In this document: piece by piece, positions 14,090-17,621 of the stretch | How positions within the stretch are numbered: position 1 is the stretch's first letter | Layout: every line of letters begins with the position of its first letter | From: Lachnospiraceae bacterium UBA3845 | GTDB lineage: Bacteria; Bacillota; Clostridia; Lachnospirales; Lachnospiraceae | DNA: 17,621 nt | Assembly: GCA_002392705.1 (NCBI GenBank) | Contig: DGHP01000034.1 | Location: 1-17,621 of the forward strand | Direction of reading: 5' to 3' | Translations under genes and position numbers: made by a program | The notes under the pieces: generated by a model | Databases searched by the model: none | What the model saw: only the letters and a program-made list of their open reading frames with translations | Told to the model about the DNA's origin: nothing

Positions 14090-14411
14090 CGGACAGCGGG
14101 AGAGCAGCAGGCGGATCCGTGTACAGGGCGGATCGGTATTGCCGACGGCCTGACCACTGACAAAGTGAAGCGGCAGGTCCGAGAACAGGGCGGATCGGTA
14201 TCAGAGGCAGTCTGCCGGGTGCAAAGGCGCCAGAGGCTGCGGGGAGAGACTATTTACATTTGCCTGTATTCTGGGTAAAATAAGTAACAGTCTGCGAAAA
14301 GCATGGTTAAGGCTCACGGCGCGCGGTGCGTAAAGACGGTCTGCTATCAGCTGTGTGAAGGACCATGAACAGGAACAGGGCAGAAACATAATAACGCAAG
14401 GAGGTTTGGTC
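14090..14411 (+). other. hipA remnant-metG spacer with direct repeats, metG promoter and leader
   Basis: No gene is seen in these 322 bp. The first half is G+C-rich and carries a direct repeat: ACAGGGCGGATCGGTAT at 14123-14139 and again at 14185-14201, 62 bp apart, with partly matching sequence just before each copy. The second half holds the metG promoter and an untranslated leader of about 125 nt. The leader shows no T-box specifier or antiterminator pattern that I can recognise. Confidence 0.6.
14253..14281 (+). promoter_or_regulatory. metG promoter
   Basis: TTTACA (14253-14258), a 17-bp spacer and TAAAAT (14276-14281) predict transcription from about 14288. The leader then runs to the AAGGAGG ribosome binding site just upstream of ATG 14412. 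Confidence 0.75.
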
Positions 14412-16436
14412 ATGGCTGATAAAGGACCTTATTATATTACAACTGCCATCGCATACGCGTCGGGAAAGCCGCATATCGGCAACACTTACGAGATTATTCT
14501 GGCGGACGCGATCGCCCGCTATAAGAGGGCGGAGGGCTATGATGTAAAGTTCCAGACCGGTACGGACGAGCATGGGCAGAAGATTGAACTGAAAGCTCAG
14601 GAGAGAGGAATCACCCCGCAGCAGTTTGTCGATGAGGCGGCGGGTGAGATTCACCGCATCTGGGACCTGATGAACACCAGCTATGACCGATTTGTCCGCA
14701 CGACGGATCCGGTGCATGAACGCAAGGTTCAGAAGATTTTCAAAAAACTTTATGACCAGGGCGATATCTATAAGGGCGCCTATGAGGGCTGGTACTGCAC
14801 GCCCTGTGAGTCCTTCTGGACGGAGAGCCAGCTGAAGGACGGCAAATGTCCGGACTGCGGCCGCCCGGTGACCAAGGCGAAGGAAGAGGCGTATTTCTTT
14901 AAGATGAGCAAATACGCGGACCGCCTGATCGAGCATATCAATACGCATCCGGAATTCATTCAGCCGGTTTCCAGGAAGAATGAGATGATGAACAATTTCC
15001 TTCTTCCCGGCCTGCAGGACCTGTGCGTGTCCCGCACCTCCTTCTCCTGGGGCATCCCGGTTGATTTTGATCAAAAGCACGTAGTCTATGTTTGGCTGGA
15101 CGCGCTGACCAACTATACGACCTTTGCCGGCTATGACGTGGACGGTTCGACAGAGGAGTACGCAAAGTATTGGCCGGCGGATCTGCACCTGATCGGCAAG
15201 GACATCATCCGCTTCCATACGATCTACTGGCCCATTTTCCTGATGGCCCTCGGCGAGCCGCTCCCGAAGCAGGTGTTCGGCCATCCCTGGCTGCTGCAGG
15301 GCGACGGCAAGATGTCCAAGTCCAAGGGCAACGTCCTCTATGCCGACGAGCTGGCGGATTTCTTCGGCGTGGACGCGGTGCGTTATTTTGTACTGCACGA
15401 GATGCCGTTTGAAAATGACGGCGTGATCACCTGGGAACTGATGGTGGAGCGCCTGAATTCGGATCTGGCGAATACGCTGGGCAATCTGGTCAACCGGACG
15501 ATCTCCATGACAGACAAGTATTTCGGCGGAACCGTCCGGGCAACCGGCGTGACAGACCTTGATGTGCCGCCGGCGGGCGTGATCTCCGAAGGACAGAGCG
15601 GAAGCATCGATGAGGACCTGAAGGAGACGGTTCTTCAGACACCCGTCCGTGTCGCCGGAAAGATGGAGCAGCTCAGAGTCGCGGACGCGATCTCCGAGAT
15701 CTTTGCGCTCTTTAAAAGATGCAACAAATATATCGATGAGACGGCGCCCTGGGTTCTTGCCAAGAGCGACGAGACGAAGGACCGCCTTGCGCAGGTGCTC
15801 TATAATCTGGTGGAGTCCATCGCGGTCGGCGCGGAGCTCCTTGAGCCCTTCATGCCGGAAACCTCTCAGAAGATCCTGGCGCAGCTGAATACCGGAAAGC
15901 GCGGGCTTGACCATATGGATCAGTTCGGGCTCTATCCGTCCGGAAACCGGGTCACGGACAAGCCGGAGATTCTGTTCATGAGACAGAAGCTCGAGGATGT
16001 CATGGAGGAAGTTGCCAGAAGGCATCCGGCTCCGGCGGAGCAGGCGCCTGCGGCGGAAGGCGATGGAGAGAAGGCGGAAGAGAAGGATTATATGGATCCC
16101 GAACAGAAGCCCGAAATCACCATCGACGATTTTTCGAAGCTGCAGATTCAGGTCGGAGAGATCCTGAAATGCGAGGCGGTGAAGAAGTCCAAAAAGCTTC
16201 TCTGCAGCCAGGTACGGATCGGCAGCCAGACCCGCCAGATCCTGTCCGGGATCCGGCAGTTCTACAGTGCCGAAGAGATGGTCGGAAAGAAGGTTCTTGT
16301 CGTCACGAATCTGAAACCTGCAAAACTGGCAGGCCTGATGAGCGAGGGCATGATTCTGGCCGCGGAAGACGATGAAGGACGTCTGTCCCTGATCACGACC
16401 GAAAAAGAGATGAAGACCGGAGCGGAAGTGCACTGA
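14412..16436 (+). CDS. metG: Methionyl-tRNA synthetase with C-terminal tRNA-binding domain
   Basis: MetG charges tRNA-Met and initiator tRNA with methionine in the cytosol. The 674-residue protein begins PYYITTAIAYASGKPHIGN, with the class I HIGH-type motif H21-I-G-N24. The zinc knuckle is a single C129-x2-C132 plus C146-x2-C149 pair. KMSKS is at 300-304 (GKMSKSKGNV). The helical anticodon-binding domain spans about residues 390-540 and includes NLVNRTISM and PWVLAK. A Glu/Ala-rich linker (about 545-567) leads to a C-terminal EMAP-II/Trbp111-type OB-fold domain (FSKLQIQVGEI, then VVTNLKPAKLAGLMSEGMILAA), which binds tRNA non-specifically and mediates dimerisation. The start is fixed by AAGGAGG. 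It probably shares a transcript with nothing upstream; a strong hairpin follows. Confidence 0.97.
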   Translation: MADKGPYYITTAIAYASGKPHIGNTYEIILADAIARYKRAEGYDVKFQTGTDEHGQKIELKAQERGITPQQFVDEAAGEIHRIWDLMNTSYDRFVRTTDPVHERKVQKIFKKLYDQGDIYKGAYEGWYCTPCESFWTESQLKDGKCPDCGRPVTKAKEEAYFFKMSKYADRLIEHINTHPEFIQPVSRKNEMMNNFLLPGLQDLCVSRTSFSWGIPVDFDQKHVVYVWLDALTNYTTFAGYDVDGSTEEYAKYWPADLHLIGKDIIRFHTIYWPIFLMALGEPLPKQVFGHPWLLQGDGKMSKSKGNVLYADELADFFGVDAVRYFVLHEMPFENDGVITWELMVERLNSDLANTLGNLVNRTISMTDKYFGGTVRATGVTDLDVPPAGVISEGQSGSIDEDLKETVLQTPVRVAGKMEQLRVADAISEIFALFKRCNKYIDETAPWVLAKSDETKDRLAQVLYNLVESIAVGAELLEPFMPETSQKILAQLNTGKRGLDHMDQFGLYPSGNRVTDKPEILFMRQKLEDVMEEVARRHPAPAEQAPAAEGDGEKAEEKDYMDPEQKPEITIDDFSKLQIQVGEILKCEAVKKSKKLLCSQVRIGSQTRQILSGIRQFYSAEEMVGKKVLVVTNLKPAKLAGLMSEGMILAAEDDEGRLSLITTEKEMKTGAEVH

Positions 16437-16463
16437 GGAATTCCTTCCGGTATATGAAACTGT

Positions 16464-16492
16464 AACTGCCGGGTGTGCCGCACCCGGCAGTT
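16464..16492 (+). terminator. Strong stem-loop after metG
   Basis: AACTGCCGGGTG (16464-16475) and CACCCGGCAGTT (16481-16492) form a perfect 12-bp stem with a 5-nt loop, 28 bases after the metG stop. Only TTTGTATG follows, so the T tract is short. It is probably a terminator, possibly a leaky one. Confidence 0.6.
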
Positions 16493-16652
16493 TGTATGAA
16501 GCGGGAACCGTCCCCGCAGCCCCGGGCAGGAGCATCCTAGAGGATGTTTCCGCGCCCGGCGCGGCCTGGCCGGATTATATGGGAGCAGGGCTGCGGCTGC
16601 AGCCAGATAAGACAATTATATACAGAATAAAAATGCATCTCCGGAGGAAAGC

Positions 16653-17588
16653 ATGAGAATCATAGATACACACGCACATTACGACGACGAGGCATTTGAT
16701 GAAGACCGGGAGGAGCTGCTTAAAAAGCTTCTGAAGGAGGGCGGCGTCGAGCTTGCCGTCAATATGGGAGCCGGCATGCATGGCGCAGAGAAGAGCGCGG
16801 CCTATGCGGCGGAATATGATTTCATCTATGCGGGAACCGGGATTCATCCGGATGATGTCGGCGTATTTGAGCATGCCGGGATTTCCCGGGAAGAGGCGGC
16901 GGAATTGTCCCGGAAGGAAGCCGCGGACGGAGACGGAGGGGATCCTGATCCGGAGCCGGAAAAAGAGGCGGCGGGAGACCTGCAGATCGCGAAGAAGTAT
17001 CGCGAGGCGATGCGGTTTTCATCCGCGGACGATGCGCTGGAGCATCTGATTGAACTGTGCCGCCGCCCGAAGACGCTGACGCTGGGGGAAATCGGCCTGG
17101 ATTATCACTGGATGATTGAGCCGAAGGAGGTTCAGAAGAAATGGTTTATCCGCCAGCTGCGCCTCGCGGCGGAACTGGATCTTCCCATCAATGTCCACAG
17201 CAGGGACGCGGCGCAGGATACCTTTGACATTATAAAGGAACACCACAGCGGGACGACAGGGGGGATCATTCACTGCTATTCCGGGAGCGCCGAAATGGCG
17301 CAGGAGTATACCCGCATGGGATATTATCTGGGGATCGGCGGTGTGGTAACATACAAGAATTCGAAGGTTCTGAAGCGGGTGGTCAGTGAGATTCCGCTGG
17401 AATATCTGGTAACGGAGACGGACAGCCCCTATCTGGCTCCTTCTCCGCACAGGGGAGAGAGAAACGATTCCCGCAATATCCGCTATGTGATTGAGAAGAT
17501 CGCCGAACTGAAAGGACTGGATCCGGAAAACTGTGCGGAGATCCTGCGGAAGAACGCACGGGATGTGTACCGGATCGGGGAAGCATGA
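16653..17588 (+). CDS. tatD: TatD family metal-dependent hydrolase (DNase) with acidic insert
   Basis: TatD proteins are TIM-barrel metallohydrolases with 3'-5' exonuclease or deoxyribonuclease activity in the cytosol. The metal ligands are all present: H7 and H9 in DTHAH, E146 in GEIGLDYH, H182 in NVHSRDA, H207 in IHCYSG and D257 in TETDSPYLAP. The protein has 311 residues, against about 255 for typical members. The excess is one insertion of about 55 residues (73-128) between GIHPDDV and the LTLGEIGLDYH strand. It contains an acidic low-complexity run (DGDGGDPDPEPEKEAAGD) followed by a probable helix. It lies on the surface side of the barrel in known structures, so catalysis should survive. 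GGAGG five bases before ATG 16653 sets the start. No clear promoter is seen in the 216-bp gap after metG. Confidence 0.93.
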   Translation: MRIIDTHAHYDDEAFDEDREELLKKLLKEGGVELAVNMGAGMHGAEKSAAYAAEYDFIYAGTGIHPDDVGVFEHAGISREEAAELSRKEAADGDGGDPDPEPEKEAAGDLQIAKKYREAMRFSSADDALEHLIELCRRPKTLTLGEIGLDYHWMIEPKEVQKKWFIRQLRLAAELDLPINVHSRDAAQDTFDIIKEHHSGTTGGIIHCYSGSAEMAQEYTRMGYYLGIGGVVTYKNSKVLKRVVSEIPLEYLVTETDSPYLAPSPHRGERNDSRNIRYVIEKIAELKGLDPENCAEILRKNARDVYRIGEA

Positions 17589-17621
17589 AAAAGGACGGCG
17601 GAGAAGACGCCGTCCCGGGTG
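17585..17621 (+). CDS. Possible start of a coupled downstream gene (cut by window edge)
   Basis: ATG 17585 overlaps the tatD stop as ATGA, and GGGGA lies about five bases upstream. The frame (MKKDGGEDAVPG) is open to the end of the window. In many Firmicutes the gene after tatD encodes ribonuclease M5, but these 12 codons do not identify it. The same bases contain the perfect inverted repeat GGACGGCG/CGCCGTCC (17593-17615), which could instead be the stem of a tatD terminator whose T run is beyond the edge. Confidence 0.3.
   Translation, partial: MKKDGGEDAVPG

Noticed and set aside
14288..14411. T-box riboswitch in the metG leader
   Set aside because: The leader is only about 125 nt, with no visible specifier loop, T-box sequence or terminator/antiterminator pair.
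14307..16535. Antisense 742-codon open frame across metG
   Set aside because: It is a by-product of the codon bias of metG, which has all family motifs on the plus strand. The antisense product has no recognisable domain and no ribosome binding site.
1..17621. Mobile element, prophage or tRNA gene in the window
   Set aside because: No transposase, integrase, terminal inverted repeats, target duplications or tRNA-like cloverleaf were seen on either strand by reading. A tRNA or covariance-model scan would be decisive but cannot be run here.

Overview
The window looks like chromosome of a low-G+C-lineage Firmicute of the Clostridia, most likely a Lachnospiraceae-type gut anaerobe with moderately high G+C. 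This is inferred from strong AGGAGG-type ribosome binding sites, sigma-A-type promoters with 17-bp spacers, and the gene content: a CBS/DRTGG-containing family II pyrophosphatase, a DegV protein, a RidA, an oxygen-independent-lifestyle corrinoid adenosyltransferase, and a MetG with a C-terminal tRNA-binding domain. No genus can be named from the sequence alone. There is no rRNA, tRNA, CRISPR array, insertion sequence or phage gene that I can see.

Layout. (1) 1-1336: the terminator of an upstream gene, then a clear promoter and a sulfotransferase-like P-loop protein with a C-terminal coiled coil. (2) 1451-5993, all on the minus strand: reading in their own direction, a GNAT acetyltransferase-nitroreductase fusion, a secreted serine hydrolase (class A beta-lactamase fold) with nine 14-residue acidic repeats, a small conserved hypothetical protein, and the MTA/SAH nucleosidase mtnN. 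(3) 6405-10344, plus strand: ridA, an ATP:corrinoid adenosyltransferase, a Mn-dependent CBS-type inorganic pyrophosphatase and a flavin reductase family protein, with ATGA stop/start overlaps at two of the three junctions. (4) 10470-12087: murA with its own promoter and terminator. (5) 12291-13190: a DegV family fatty-acid-binding protein. (6) 13287-14089: a decayed HipBA-type locus, with an intact small HTH regulator gene under a promoter carrying three evenly spaced palindromes, followed by a hipA gene reduced by a large internal deletion. (7) 14253-17588: metG and a TatD-family metallohydrolase, and possibly the first codons of a further coupled gene at the right edge.

Most of the coding content is housekeeping: peptidoglycan precursor synthesis (MurA), translation (MetG), metabolite damage control (RidA, MtnN, pyrophosphatase) and cofactor salvage. 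The unusual layer is what lies between and at the ends of the genes. Tandem repeats of 14, 42, 60, about 62 and about 66 bp occur at five places. Two of them are inside coding sequence, and one 60-bp array forms a 115-residue low-complexity N-terminal extension of an otherwise ordinary flavin reductase. The corrinoid adenosyltransferase also has a non-homologous N-terminal extension, and TatD has an acidic insert of about 55 residues. Together these suggest a genome in which short-period duplication of G+C-rich, purine-rich spacer DNA is frequent and is sometimes captured into proteins.

The most distinctive regulatory structure is the HTH promoter: three near-identical palindromes (core AGCCG-NN-CGGCT) whose centres are exactly 38 bp apart. 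The first fills the -35/-10 spacer, and the second lies inside a 34-nt hairpin that begins at the predicted transcription start. I do not see a complete new multi-gene system; this locus and the repeat-capture pattern are the best candidates for something not yet described.
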